Source: Cryobacterium glucosi
Lineage (GTDB): Bacteria; Actinomycetota; Actinomycetes; Actinomycetales; Microbacteriaceae
Assembly: GCF_004402235.1 (NCBI RefSeq)
Contig: NZ_SOFS01000001.1
Location: forward strand, 1 to 36,739
Length of the DNA stretch: 36,739 nt
Reading direction: 5' to 3'
Shown here: positions 1 to 8,370 of the stretch, one piece after another
Layout: every line of letters begins with the position of its first letter
How positions within the stretch are numbered: the stretch's first letter is position 1
Made by a program: the position numbers and the translations under genes
Notes under the pieces: generated by a model
What the model saw: the letters and a program-made list of their open reading frames with translations, nothing else
Told to the model about the DNA's origin: nothing
Database searches by the model: none

Positions 1-261
1 CCGGCGCAGCACGGCGGCGCGCACCGGGTGCGCGGTCGCGGCCCAGGCCTTCTGCGCCGCGGCCGCGCCCGCGGCGGCCCTGGCCACGTCGACGGGGGTG
101 GCGATCCCGATCCGGCCGATCTCGTCGCCGGTCGCCGGCTCGATGACCGGGAGGTCGCCGCCTGACCCGGCGACCCACTCCCCGTTGATGTAGATCTTCC
201 CCGACCACGCCGCGGGGTCGAGGAACGGGGTTGTCGCGGTCTCGTTCACGGTGAGTGTCAT
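1..261 (-). CDS. Aldehyde dehydrogenase, vanillin/benzaldehyde type (N-terminal part)
   Basis: The first 87 codons of an NAD(P)-dependent aldehyde dehydrogenase; the rest lies beyond the left edge. The visible part reads FLDPAAWSGKIYINGEWV near residues 13-30, then IEPATGDEIGRIG and an Ala-rich helix ending AAVLRR. This is the typical N-terminus of the benzaldehyde/vanillin dehydrogenase branch, which often begins with a 'D-P-x-x-W-x-G-K' element. The catalytic Cys and Glu are outside the window. The ATG at 261 is preceded by AAGGAG about 8 nt upstream. It follows vanA and vanB on the same strand after a 48-bp gap, so it would be the third gene of that operon, oxidising vanillin to vanillate, the substrate of VanAB. 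The family is clear; the vanillin assignment rests on context. Confidence 0.85.
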   Translation of the reverse strand, partial: MTLTVNETATTPFLDPAAWSGKIYINGEWVAGSGGDLPVIEPATGDEIGRIGIATPVDVARAAAGAAAAQKAWAATAHPVRAAVLRR

Positions 262-309
262 GGGCGGTTCTCCTTCAGGGTGATTGCGGTTGGGTAGGGG
301 TGCGGAGGA

Positions 310-1293
310 TCAGGAAATGTCGATTGTCACGACGGCGGTGCCGCCGGGCGGGGCGACGGCTCGGGAGACGCAGCAGCACATCGTGCCGCGGGAGTCCTTC
401 TGGCGCTCGCTGTAGAAGACGTCACGGTGGTCGATGTCTCCGTCGAGGTCGAGCACGCGCACCTCGCAGAGTCCGCACTCACCCTTGCGGCAGTCGAACA
501 TCAGGTCGACCTCAGCGGCCTCGAGCGCCTCGAGCATGGTCTCGGTCGCCCGGACGGTGACCTCGGCGCCGATCCGCGGTATGCGCACGACGAAGTCCTC
601 GGGGGCGAACCAGCCGCTGTTGCCGAAGGTCTCGAACCGGAGGTCGGGGTAGGGGAGCTCGCGTTCGATCCAGGCCCGGCGGACGGCGTCCATCAGCCTG
701 ATCGGACCGCACAGGTAGAGTTCGGTGCCCGGTTCGACCCCGCCGACGAGCTCGGTGACGTCGAGCGGGTTGCCTTCGTCGGTGATGTGGAGTCTCAGCC
801 GGTCGCCGTGCGCGTTCTGCACGTGTTCGACGTAGGCCAGCGCCGGCCGGCTGCGCCCGGCGTAGACGAGCGTGTAATCGGCGCCGACCGACCGGAGCAC
901 CCTCGCCATGCCCATGACCGCAGTGATGCCGATGCCGCCGGCCAGCAGCACGTAGTGCGCGGCTCCGACGCGGAGGGGGAAGTCGACGATTGGCTGGGTG
1001 ATCTCGACGGTGTCGCCGGGCCGGAGGGCGTGCATCGCCCGCGCGCCGCCGCGGGACCGCGGCGAGTCGAGCGCGCTGATCGCCAGGGTCCGGCCGTCGG
1101 GGCCGGCGTCGACGACGGAGTACGACCGGCGGTCCAGAACCCCGCCGATCGGCACGCGCACGTCGATGTGCGCGCCGGCGTCGACCTTGGCCGGGTGGTC
1201 GGGCGCGAGCACGATCCGGCGGATGTCGTCGGTGAGGGCGGTCGAGTCGACGACCGTGGCGCGCTGCCAGACCGCCGCGTGGGACGTTGCCAT
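310..1293 (-). CDS. vanB: Vanillate O-demethylase reductase subunit (PDR/VanB-type ferredoxin reductase)
   Basis: Electron-transfer partner of the Rieske oxygenase next to it. The 327-aa protein has the phthalate dioxygenase reductase order: an FMN-binding barrel with RRSYS at residues 55-59, an NAD-binding domain with GGIGITAVMGMA at 119-130 and CGP at 195-197, and a C-terminal plant-type [2Fe-2S] domain. The cluster ligands visible are C268, C273, C276 and one of C306-C308, most likely C308 in CVSRA. It passes electrons from NAD(P)H through FMN and the cluster to VanA. The ATG at 1293 lies 15 bp after the vanA stop, so the two are surely co-transcribed; the start has no strong Shine-Dalgarno and may rely on coupling. 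Length is normal. Other demethylases of this type act on related methoxy-aromatics, so the exact substrate is inferred. Confidence 0.88.
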   Translation of the reverse strand: MATSHAAVWQRATVVDSTALTDDIRRIVLAPDHPAKVDAGAHIDVRVPIGGVLDRRSYSVVDAGPDGRTLAISALDSPRSRGGARAMHALRPGDTVEITQPIVDFPLRVGAAHYVLLAGGIGITAVMGMARVLRSVGADYTLVYAGRSRPALAYVEHVQNAHGDRLRLHITDEGNPLDVTELVGGVEPGTELYLCGPIRLMDAVRRAWIERELPYPDLRFETFGNSGWFAPEDFVVRIPRIGAEVTVRATETMLEALEAAEVDLMFDCRKGECGLCEVRVLDLDGDIDHRDVFYSERQKDSRGTMCCCVSRAVAPPGGTAVVTIDIS

Positions 1294-1308
1294 CGTCGTC
1301 GCCGCCGC

Positions 1309-2397
1309 TCAGCCGGCAGCGACGGGCGCGGGCAGGCGTCCCTCCGCCGCGAGCTGACGTTCGATCAGCCGCCGCACCCACATCCCGCCCGCGTCGATGT
1401 TCAGGCTGTAGAACTCGTAGTCGGGGTTTGCGTCGATCGCGGCCTGCTGGGCGACGAGCATGTCCTCGTCCTCCCTGAAGACGCCGGAGACCCCGTCGCG
1501 CAGCTGGGTGGTGATCACCTGGCTTTCGAGCCGGTAATTGCGCATGAACGCCCAGAAGTAGCGGGAGGAACGGTCGGTGACGGGCGAGATCGTGTTCATC
1601 ACATAGCCGTTGACGCCCTGGCTTCGATCGCCCTGCGGCGCCCCGGTGCCGGCCCGCGCGACACCGACGTCGATGTTGATCGTGGTCGGCGATTCGAAGT
1701 GGATGATCTGCCAGCGGTCGACCTTCCCCTCGAAGCCGGGAAACTTGTCGCGCATGTTCTTCAGCCAGAACGGGGGAGCGTCGATGCCGAGCATCCAGCG
1801 TTCCACGGTGACGGTCCGTTCGTCATGGTGCACCGTGAACTCGGATTCACTCAGCGCCTCCTGGCCGATCGAGGAACTGTGCACGAATTCCTCGTGGGTC
1901 AGGTCCATCAGGTTGTCGAGCACCAGCTGGTAGTTGCAGTCCACCGAGATCGTCAGGCCGTCTCCTGCCCACTCCGGGTCATCCATCTGGTGCATGTCGG
2001 GCACGAGCTCCGGGTCGGCCAGGGCTGCATCGCCGAGCCACACCCAGACGTAGCGGTACCGTTCCACGACGGGGAAGGACGCGACCGTTGCGCTCGGGTT
2101 GATGGTCTCCTGTGCCGGCATCGAGACGCAGCGGCCCGCCGAATTGTAGAGGATGCCGTGGTACGGGCAGCGGATGCCGTCCCGGCCTTCCAGTTTGCCC
2201 ATCGAGAGCGGCGCCAGCCGGTGCCAGCACGCGTCGGCGAGGGCGACGGCGTCACCGTCCTCGGTGCGGTACAGCGCGAGCGGACGGTTCGCGACGGTTC
2301 GCGCGAGCGGCTTGCGATTGACCTCGTGGTCCCAGGCCGCGACGTACCAGGCGTTGAGCGGGTGGCCGAGGATCTTGTCGACGGTCGTTTCCTTCAT
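1309..2397 (-). CDS. vanA: Vanillate O-demethylase oxygenase subunit (Rieske non-haem iron)
   Basis: Terminal oxygenase that removes the methyl group of vanillate to give protocatechuate and formaldehyde. The 362-aa protein has an N-terminal Rieske domain with C57-x-H59 and C77-x2-H80, and a catalytic domain with D161, D165, H168 and H173 in the pattern D-x3-D-x2-H-x4-H. The third iron ligand is probably Asp near residue 310 in the FREDED segment. Length and motif spacing match VanA-type (PF19112-like) oxygenases. AAGGAG lies 8 nt before the ATG. It is the first gene of a minus-strand operon with vanB and an aldehyde dehydrogenase, and is divergent from a PadR regulator, the arrangement expected from Corynebacterium, where the PadR-like VanR represses vanABK. 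A relative acting on another methoxybenzoate cannot be excluded. Confidence 0.88.
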   Translation of the reverse strand: MKETTVDKILGHPLNAWYVAAWDHEVNRKPLARTVANRPLALYRTEDGDAVALADACWHRLAPLSMGKLEGRDGIRCPYHGILYNSAGRCVSMPAQETINPSATVASFPVVERYRYVWVWLGDAALADPELVPDMHQMDDPEWAGDGLTISVDCNYQLVLDNLMDLTHEEFVHSSSIGQEALSESEFTVHHDERTVTVERWMLGIDAPPFWLKNMRDKFPGFEGKVDRWQIIHFESPTTINIDVGVARAGTGAPQGDRSQGVNGYVMNTISPVTDRSSRYFWAFMRNYRLESQVITTQLRDGVSGVFREDEDMLVAQQAAIDANPDYEFYSLNIDAGGMWVRRLIERQLAAEGRLPAPVAAG

Positions 2398-2440
2398 CGG
2401 GACTCCTTCGTCCGGACATCATGCACCTGGCATCACAGCG

Positions 2441-2475
2441 ATATGTCAATGGAGGGCAACAATACCTATGTCGAT
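2441..2475. promoter_or_regulatory. van promoter with candidate PadR operator
   Basis: The 118-bp divergent gap between vanA and the padR gene is AT-richer than its surroundings. On the minus strand a perfect TTGACA (complement of 2444-2449) is a plausible -35 box for vanA; the -10 is not obvious. Two related elements, ATATGTCAAT at 2441-2450 and CTATGTCGAT at 2466-2475, share TATGTC and sit 25 bp apart. The second is part of CTAT-GTCG-ATAG, a short inverted repeat, and the first overlaps the -35. A PadR dimer bound here would block vanA and could autoregulate. Assignment by position and symmetry only. Confidence 0.4.
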
Positions 2476-2515
2476 AGTGAAACCACAAGACCCTTTCAGG
2501 GACCAGAATCAAACC

Positions 2516-3178
2516 ATGAGCCTGCGCTACGCCCTCCTCGCGCTCCTGACGGCGCAGCCCATGACGGGCTACGACCTCGCCAAGTCCTTCCACAGCTCGG
2601 TCGGGCACGTCTGGAGCGCCCCGGACTCGCAGATCTACCCGGAACTGCGCCGGATGGAAACCGGGGGACTGATCGAGGCGACGGCAGTTGCCCGGAGTAC
2701 CCAGGCGACCCAGGCGACGAAGCGGGTCTACCACATCACCTCGCTAGGTGAGCAGGCGTTCCGTGCGTGGATGGCCGAACCGGTCGAGTACTCGCGGGAG
2801 CGAGACCCGGCGCACCTGCGTGCGGCGTACTTCGAGTGGGCCGACCCGGACTCGGTCCGGGAGCAGCTCCGGGCGCACGTGCGGCACTGGGCCGGGTTGC
2901 GCGAGCAGTGGCAGGGCCAGTTCGCCGCGATCCGGGACCGTACGCATCCGATCTTCGTCCAGAGACTGTTGATCAGCCCGGAGTCCGAGCGGCCGCGCAT
3001 CGCGGCGTACAAGCTCTTCGCCTACGAGGGGCTCATCGCCCGGGCCGAGCAGGAAATCGGGTGGGCCGAGCGTGGGCTGCGCCTGGCCGACGAGCTTGAG
3101 CCGAAGCCGCCCGAAAGCGTTCGCGGTAAGTTGGGAGAAGGCGGAGGGACCAGCCCCGGCGAGGAAGTTGACCTGTGA
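2516..3178 (+). CDS. PadR-family transcriptional regulator, probable repressor of the van operon
   Basis: A 220-aa winged-helix regulator. The start MSLRYALLALL followed by MTGYDLAK and SQIYPELRRMETGGLIE is the PadR winged helix-turn-helix (about residues 1-80). The rest is the longer Vir/AphA-like helical dimerisation domain seen in PadR subfamily members of about 180-220 aa. In Corynebacterium glutamicum the vanillate regulator VanR is a PadR-like protein that is released by vanillate; the divergent vanA promoter makes the same role likely here. The ATG at 2516 was chosen because PadR proteins begin almost directly with this helix; no strong ribosome site precedes it, so it may be weakly translated. 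Its last codons overlap the next gene by 4 bp (GTGA), suggesting coupled translation with the transporter. Confidence 0.85.
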   Translation: MSLRYALLALLTAQPMTGYDLAKSFHSSVGHVWSAPDSQIYPELRRMETGGLIEATAVARSTQATQATKRVYHITSLGEQAFRAWMAEPVEYSRERDPAHLRAAYFEWADPDSVREQLRAHVRHWAGLREQWQGQFAAIRDRTHPIFVQRLLISPESERPRIAAYKLFAYEGLIARAEQEIGWAERGLRLADELEPKPPESVRGKLGEGGGTSPGEEVDL

Positions 3179-3855
3179 ATCCGATTGAGTGGCTGTTCGA
3201 CGCGCAACTTCAGATCGGCACGCAGACCATCCTCTGGCGCGAGGTGATCGGCAACGCGTTCGGGATACTGAGCGCAGTCGGTGGAATGCGCCGCAAGGTC
3301 TGGGCGTGGCCGGTCGGCATGGCGGGCAATGCGCTGTTGTTCACGGTGTTCCTCGGCGCCGTCTTCGGTACCCCCAACCCGGTGAACCTGCTCGGCCAGG
3401 CCGGCCGACAGGTGATGTTCATCATCGTGTCGATCTACGGGTGGATCCAGTGGTCGCGGAGCCGCCACTCCACCGTTCGCGCCGCGGTCGTGCCGCACTG
3501 GGCGGGCAACCGCACCCGCATCCTGCTCGGCCTCGGCATGGTCGCCGGCACCCTCGTGCTCACCCCGATCTTCCGTGCCCTCGGCTCCTTCGAACCGGTC
3601 TGGGCTGATGCCTGGATCTTCACGGGCTCCCTGCTCGCGACCTACGGCATGGCCAAGGGCTGGACCGAGTTCTGGCTGATCTGGGTCGCGGTCGACATCG
3701 TCGGGGTACCGCTCCTGGTCAGCGCCGGGTACTACGCCTCGGCGATCCTGTACGTGTTCTACGGGGCGTTCACGATCACGGGCTTCTTCATCTGGATGCG
3801 GGTGCAACGCCGCCGCAGGGACTTCGTCGAGAAGGAACTCACGGGCACGGCGTGA
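3175..3855 (+). CDS. pnuC: PnuC-type nicotinamide riboside transporter
   Basis: A 226-aa polytopic membrane protein with seven or so hydrophobic segments. It shows PnuC hallmarks: REVIGNAFGILSAVGG near residues 22-37, the YGWIQW element at 88-93 and WTEFWLIWVAVDIVGVPL at 163-180, which holds the W-x3-W...D pattern of the family. PnuC proteins move nicotinamide riboside by facilitated diffusion, driven by intracellular phosphorylation. The GTG start at 3175 overlaps the stop of the padR gene (GTGA), with GAGGAAG about 8 nt upstream. No NadR-like kinase is present in the window and no NAD-related riboswitch was seen. Coupling to the vanillate regulator is unusual; VanB and the dehydrogenase both use NAD(P), but a functional link is only a guess. 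Confidence 0.85.
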   Translation: MNPIEWLFDAQLQIGTQTILWREVIGNAFGILSAVGGMRRKVWAWPVGMAGNALLFTVFLGAVFGTPNPVNLLGQAGRQVMFIIVSIYGWIQWSRSRHSTVRAAVVPHWAGNRTRILLGLGMVAGTLVLTPIFRALGSFEPVWADAWIFTGSLLATYGMAKGWTEFWLIWVAVDIVGVPLLVSAGYYASAILYVFYGAFTITGFFIWMRVQRRRRDFVEKELTGTA

Positions 3856-3971
3856 CCCGCCCGCTTGACGAGCCTCGCCGCGGCCGACCACGGTCGAGTG
3901 TCGCCGGTTCCGCCCAGACGACCCGGTGTGCGGGCGATCCTCGGCGGGTGTGGCGGTACTCGGCGCCCGGG

Positions 3972-5039
3972 CTACCCGTCCGCGCTAGGGTGCGGGCCGC
4001 TCGATGAGCTCATTCCGTCTGCGGTCCAATCGACGCTGACGTCGATCAGCTGGTCGTAGGCGTCCGAAACGGTGAGGGGGCCTGCCGTCCCGAGCGAGCC
4101 CATGACCGTGGCGTTGAGGTGTAGCCCGCTCCCGGCGAGTTCGTCGAGCGTGGTGCACGCGCTCGTGCCGGTGAGGTCGGCGTTGCGGAGGATCAGGCAG
4201 TATTGGTCGTCACGGAGCCGTGCCGCGAAGACACTGTACGGCAGTCCCGTTTCGAGGACCGGTCCGAAAAGGCTGTGCACCGAGGTGTACTCGCCGCCAA
4301 GGGCGGGCGTGGTGTCGTCGGGCACGAATTCGGGCTGGTCGAAGACCCCGAGCAGGTTTCCGGCGGATGCGGCGGGCCCGGCCGTCTCGGAGGCTCCGGC
4401 CGTCGGGGTAGCGCCGCCAGAGGCATCCGTTGCGCCGGCCAGACCGCTCGCCTGCAGAACGAGCAGGGCGAGCACCCCGACCGCGGCACCCGCCAGCACC
4501 AGCGCTCCTGCGCGCAGCACGCGCAGGCGTCGCGGCGCCGCGGCTTCCGGCCCCGGGCCCGCTGCGGTTCCCGCCGCTGCATCCGCTCCTCCCTCCGCGA
4601 GAGTACGAAAAGTGCCCGTATCGGGGTCCGATAAGGGCACTTTTCGTACTCTCGCGGGAAGGAATGGTCCGGTTTTGGCGAGCGCGCCGGCCTCGAGGGT
4701 GGGGTACTGGCCGAGGAGTGCGTCGAGGTCGGCGGTGTCGCGGCCGAGCGCCAGCTGCAGGGCCGCGAGACGCTGCTCGTCCTCGGAAGCCGACTCGGGC
4801 GAGCGGGCACGGGAGTACACCGCCGCCTGCAACTCCGGGAGTTCGGCAGCGGGGTCCGGCCGGCCGGCCGGCGTCTCCGTGAGCGGATGCGCCCGCCACC
4901 AGAGGGCGTCGAGCACGTCGTGGCGACCCGGGTAGCCGCGGCGCAGGACTTCCTGGAGCGCGGCATCCGCCTGGGCGGCCTCGCGCAGTCGCCCCGCCCG
5001 CCGGTGCTGCTCGGACTCTGCGCTGATCTCGAATACCAT
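3972..5039 (-). CDS. Hypothetical single-pass membrane protein, paralogue A, with in-frame palindrome
   Basis: I do not recognise a characterised family. The protein (about 355 aa from the ATG at 5039) has a soluble N-terminal module with [16 protein letters not shown], a Pro/Ala/Asp-rich linker, one membrane helix at about residues 176-200, and an outside domain beginning near LLGVFDQPEF with two cysteines (about 281 and 295) in YCLILRN and SACTTLDEL. Those cysteines are conserved in the paralogue just upstream and may form a disulphide. The reading frame contains a 63-bp near-perfect palindrome (4595-4657, residues about 128-149) absent from the paralogue. A GTG at 5066 is an alternative start, separated from the ATG by a run of eight G. 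The two paralogues lie 67 bp apart and are probably one transcript. Topology and the disulphide are inferred. Confidence 0.7.
   Translation of the reverse strand: MVFEISAESEQHRRAGRLREAAQADAALQEVLRRGYPGRHDVLDALWWRAHPLTETPAGRPDPAAELPELQAAVYSRARSPESASEDEQRLAALQLALGRDTADLDALLGQYPTLEAGALAKTGPFLPARVRKVPLSDPDTGTFRTLAEGGADAAAGTAAGPGPEAAAPRRLRVLRAGALVLAGAAVGVLALLVLQASGLAGATDASGGATPTAGASETAGPAASAGNLLGVFDQPEFVPDDTTPALGGEYTSVHSLFGPVLETGLPYSVFAARLRDDQYCLILRNADLTGTSACTTLDELAGSGLHLNATVMGSLGTAGPLTVSDAYDQLIDVSVDWTADGMSSSSGPHPSADG
4595..4657. repeat. 63-bp palindrome (30-bp arms, 3-nt loop) inside a coding sequence
   Basis: The arms are 4595-4624 and 4628-4657 around the loop GGT. They pair over 30 bp with a single mismatch (4618/4634). 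The core TACGAAAAGTGCCC is far richer in A+T than the neighbouring codons. The element is 21 codons long, keeps the frame of the minus-strand gene and lies in its flexible linker; the tandem paralogue has nothing similar. This is the signature of a REP/MITE-like repetitive element that has landed in a tolerated site. No second copy was found in the window and no RAYT-type transposase is present. Confidence 0.9.
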
Positions 5040-5106
5040 TCCGGCCCCCCCCGACGGTTGTGACACTCACCCTAGCGAGTGCGCCGCCAGGAACAGGTGC
5101 TGCCGG

Positions 5107-6048
5107 TCAGGAAGTGGGGTGCGGGGCGGTCTCGCTCGACACGACGCCGTCGGTACTGATCCTGATCGTGACGTCAGCGAGGGCGCCCGCCGGTTCGAGG
5201 GAGTCCTTGCCGAGGGTGAAGGGATTGACCGGCACCGTCGCCGTGAGGGTCAGGCCGCGGCGGGCGATTTCGGCGAGGCCGACGCACGCGCTCGCGCCCT
5301 GCTGGCCCTGGGTGCGCAGGATGACGCAGTAGAGGTCGTCGCCCCGCCGCGCGACGTACACGAAGGAGCTGGTCTCGCGCTCGACGAACATCGCGTGGAT
5401 CGAATCCCGCCGGAACTCGGGACCGAGATCGATCGTGGTCTGGTCGGGGATCGGCGGCTGGTCGAAGAGCGCGAGAAGCCCTGGCGAAGCGGATGCCGCC
5501 GGCTCGGTGCCCGGGCCGCTCACCGGGCCGCCGAGGGACAACAGGGCAGAGGTCGTGGCGACGGCGATCCCGCCGAGGAGGAACCCGGCCGCGACGAGGA
5601 GCACGCTGCGCCGGCGGGTCGGCCCGCGGAACGCGCGGGCGGGACGTGCGGTCGCGTCGGCGTCGGATGTGCCGGCAGCATCGAGGGGGCGAGTGCCCCG
5701 GGAGTGGACGGCGTCGGGGGAGGCCGCGCCGTCGGGGAACAGCACCAGCAGTGCCTCGAGGTCGGTCGCGTCCTGCCGCAGCTGGGCGGTGAGGTCGTGG
5801 AGCCGCCGCTCACTCGCCTCGAGGGAGCCGTCCGGGCCCGGGCGCGCGTACACCGCGGCCTGCAACCGGGGCAGTTCTGCGGCGGGATCCGGTCGCCCGC
5901 CCGGGGTGCCGGTGAGCGGGTGCGCCCGCCACCAGAGTGCGTCGAGCACGTCGTGCCGGCCCCGGTAGGCGGCGCGGAGGTCGGAGGCGAGGGCGGCATC
6001 CGCTGAGGCCGCGGCGTGCAGCCGCAGCGCGACAGACTCCGTTGTCAT
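5107..6048 (-). CDS. Hypothetical single-pass membrane protein, paralogue B
   Basis: Tandem paralogue of the gene downstream. From the ATG at 6048 it has 313 aa: an N-terminal module with [20 protein letters not shown], matching paralogue A nearly residue for residue over that stretch, then a linker, one membrane helix ([17 protein letters not shown]...), and an outer domain starting LLALFDQPP with cysteines in YCVILR and [14 protein letters not shown] lies about 8 nt before the ATG; a longer GTG start at 6105 is possible but the ATG fits the better ribosome site. The shared outer domain suggests that A and B detect or bind something similar outside the membrane. Function is unknown; anti-sigma-like or secretion-related roles cannot be tested from the sequence. 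Confidence 0.7.
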   Translation of the reverse strand: MTTESVALRLHAAASADAALASDLRAAYRGRHDVLDALWWRAHPLTGTPGGRPDPAAELPRLQAAVYARPGPDGSLEASERRLHDLTAQLRQDATDLEALLVLFPDGAASPDAVHSRGTRPLDAAGTSDADATARPARAFRGPTRRRSVLLVAAGFLLGGIAVATTSALLSLGGPVSGPGTEPAASASPGLLALFDQPPIPDQTTIDLGPEFRRDSIHAMFVERETSSFVYVARRGDDLYCVILRTQGQQGASACVGLAEIARRGLTLTATVPVNPFTLGKDSLEPAGALADVTIRISTDGVVSSETAPHPTS

Positions 6049-6146
6049 CCCGCGGCTCCCATCGGTCGAGGTGTGTCCACTGTAACCAGTCGGGCGCGGC
6101 GTCACCGGTTCGATTGCCCGTTGCGGGGTCGGGGCACAATGGGACC

Positions 6147-8321
6147 ATGCCGAATCGTCTTGCCGATGCGATCAGCCCGTACCTGCGCTCCCACGCCGAC
6201 AACCCGGTCGACTGGCACGGCTGGGGCAGCGAGGCCTTCGCCGAGGCCCGGGCGCGCGACCTTCCGCTGCTCGTGTCGATCGGATACTCGACGTGCCACT
6301 GGTGCCACGTGATGGCGCGGGAGAGTTTCAGCGATCCCGACCTCGCCGCCTACCTCAACGCGCACTTCGTGAGCATCAAGGTCGACCGGGAGGAGCATCC
6401 TGAGGTCGACGCGACCTATCTCGCCGCAGCAAGCGCGTTCGTCGACGGCCTCGGCTGGCCGCTCAACGTCTTCGTGACCCCTGAAGGACGTGCTTTCTAC
6501 GCGGGAACGTACTTCCCGCCGACCGCCGTTCCCGGCCGACCGGCGTTCCGGCAGGTACTCGAAGCCGTCACGGACGCCTGGACCGACCGCCGCGCCGAGG
6601 TCACCGAGACCGGCGCTCTCGTCGCAGACGCGCTCGCCGCAGCCGCCAGACAGCAGGAGCTCGCCGATGCCGCCGTCGCCGATGCTGCCGTCGCTGCTTT
6701 CGATGGTGTCGACGACAACGATGTCGGGGGAGCCGGCCCGCGGAACCTGCTGCCGCAGGGCAGCGTGCTTGACGGCATCGTCGAGGGCCTCGCCGTGACG
6801 GAGGACACCCGGTACGGCGGGTTCGGCGGGGCGCCGAAATTCCCCGTCGCCCCCGTCCTCGCGTTCCTGCTCGACCGCACGTCCGGCCGCAGCCTCGCCC
6901 TGCGCACCCTCAAACGGATGGGCGCGTCCCCGCTGCGGGACCCCGTGGAGGGCGGATTCTTCCGCTACGCCGTCAATCGGGACTGGAGCGAGCCCCACTT
7001 CGAGCGGATGCTCTACGACAACGCCCAGCTCCTGGACCTCTACACCCAGGCCTGGAAACTGACCGGGGAACAGTGGGCCCGCACGGTCGCCGAGGGCGTC
7101 GCCGAGTTCCTCCTCTCCGTGCTGCAGCTGCCCGACGGCGGTTTCGCGAGTGCCCAGGATTCCGAGAGCACCGTCGCCGGACGCCGCGTCGAGGGCGGCT
7201 ACTACGCCCTCGACATCGACGCCCGGCGAACGCAGCCCAGCCCCGCCCTCGACGAGAAGGTGCTCACCGGCTGGAACGGCCTCGCGATCGGCGCGCTCGC
7301 CCGCGCCGGTTTCGCGTTCGGTGATTCCCGCTACACGGATGCCGCGGCCCGCGCCGCCGACTACCTGCTGTCCCGGCATCTCACCGTGGAAGCCGAAGCC
7401 GAATCCGCAGCCGAATCCGCAGCCGACTCCGCAGGTGACGGGCCGGTGCTCGTGCGAGCCTCCATCGCCGGCCGGTCCTCGACGGCGCGGGCTACCCTGG
7501 AGGACTTCGGGATGTTCGCACGGGGACTCCTCGAACTGGCACTCGTGACGGGTGAGGAACGCTACGCGTCCGCGGCGCGCCTCCTGGTGGACAGCACGCT
7601 AACGGCGACCACCGACACGGCCGCGACGACCGACACTGCCGCGACGACCGACACGGCCGCCGCACGGTTCCGGGTCCCGGGCGGCTCCGATCCCGTGCTG
7701 GTCGGCCAGGGACTCGCCCTCGAGGTCGACCCCTCCGAGGGCGCATACCCGTCCGGACGCTCGGCCGCCGCGGGCGCCGCTCAGCTGCTGTACCTGATGA
7801 CCGAGTCGGAGAAGTACCGGGATGCAGCGGTCACGGCGGTCGTCCCGTTCCTCGCCCGTGCCGCGGAACGCCCGCTCGCCTTCGGTGCCGTCCTGCAGCT
7901 CTGCTCCGCACTGATCGCCCCCGTGGAACAGCTCGTGCTCGTCGCGCCAGACGCCCGGCCCGCTGCGGCGGAACCCAGCGGTGACGCCACCCTCGACGCC
8001 GACCTCGACGAGCCAGGGGAGCCCGACTTCTCGGCCGCACCCTCCTTCTTCGATGTGCCCGCTGCCGTGAGCGTGACGGCACTCGTCGACAGCGCGAGGC
8101 AGCGGGCGACCGGCGTCATCGCATCCGTCACAGCGACCCAGTCCCGCACACTCGCCGCCGCCGGATTCGGCCTCTTCGCCGGCCGTGTTCCGCTCCGCGA
8201 CCGGCCGACGGCGTACCTCTGCCGCGACTTCGTCTGCCGCGTGCCGGTGACCGACCCTGCGGAGCTAACGATCCGGGAGACATCCGGGGAGATCTCTCCC
8301 GACGGGCCCGCGTCGCCCTAA
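6147..8321 (+). CDS. DUF255 / YyaL-SPATA20 family protein with thioredoxin-like domain
   Basis: A 724-aa member of the YyaL/spermatogenesis-associated protein 20 family: an N-terminal thioredoxin-like DUF255 domain followed by an alpha/alpha toroid resembling N-acylglucosamine epimerase folds. The start [20 protein letters not shown] is the family signature, C50-H-W-C53 is the redox-like motif (STCHWCHVM), and [12 protein letters not shown] with AGTYFPP follows. The C-terminal part is longer and more irregular than usual, with two low-complexity inserts: a Glu/Ala/Ser run near residues 415-430 and three copies of ATTDTA near 487-504, encoded by an 18-bp tandem repeat. The biochemical role of the family is not settled. 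It stands alone on the plus strand, divergent from paralogue B across a 98-bp gap; ATG 6147 is preceded by CACAAT, a possible -10 box of a nearly leaderless transcript. Confidence 0.88.
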   Translation: MPNRLADAISPYLRSHADNPVDWHGWGSEAFAEARARDLPLLVSIGYSTCHWCHVMARESFSDPDLAAYLNAHFVSIKVDREEHPEVDATYLAAASAFVDGLGWPLNVFVTPEGRAFYAGTYFPPTAVPGRPAFRQVLEAVTDAWTDRRAEVTETGALVADALAAAARQQELADAAVADAAVAAFDGVDDNDVGGAGPRNLLPQGSVLDGIVEGLAVTEDTRYGGFGGAPKFPVAPVLAFLLDRTSGRSLALRTLKRMGASPLRDPVEGGFFRYAVNRDWSEPHFERMLYDNAQLLDLYTQAWKLTGEQWARTVAEGVAEFLLSVLQLPDGGFASAQDSESTVAGRRVEGGYYALDIDARRTQPSPALDEKVLTGWNGLAIGALARAGFAFGDSRYTDAAARAADYLLSRHLTVEAEAESAAESAADSAGDGPVLVRASIAGRSSTARATLEDFGMFARGLLELALVTGEERYASAARLLVDSTLTATTDTAATTDTAATTDTAAARFRVPGGSDPVLVGQGLALEVDPSEGAYPSGRSAAAGAAQLLYLMTESEKYRDAAVTAVVPFLARAAERPLAFGAVLQLCSALIAPVEQLVLVAPDARPAAAEPSGDATLDADLDEPGEPDFSAAPSFFDVPAAVSVTALVDSARQRATGVIASVTATQSRTLAAAGFGLFAGRVPLRDRPTAYLCRDFVCRVPVTDPAELTIRETSGEISPDGPASP
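7605..7658 (+). repeat. Three tandem 18-bp units inside the DUF255 gene
   Basis: Units at 7605-7622, 7623-7640 and 7641-7658 differ at only a few positions and encode ATTDTA three times. Being a multiple of three, the expansion keeps the frame. A looser 12-bp repeat (GAATCCGCAGCC) lies upstream around 7400-7430. Confidence 0.85.
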
Positions 8322-8370
8322 CATCGAGGCATCCCCTCCGCCACCGGCGGAATCAGCGAGAGGATCCCTC

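Noticed and set aside
427..2751. A 774-codon open frame on the plus strand
   Set aside because: It is antisense to vanB and vanA and through the padR start. Its product is a biased Val/Asp/Gly/Arg string without domains, an effect of high third-position G+C.
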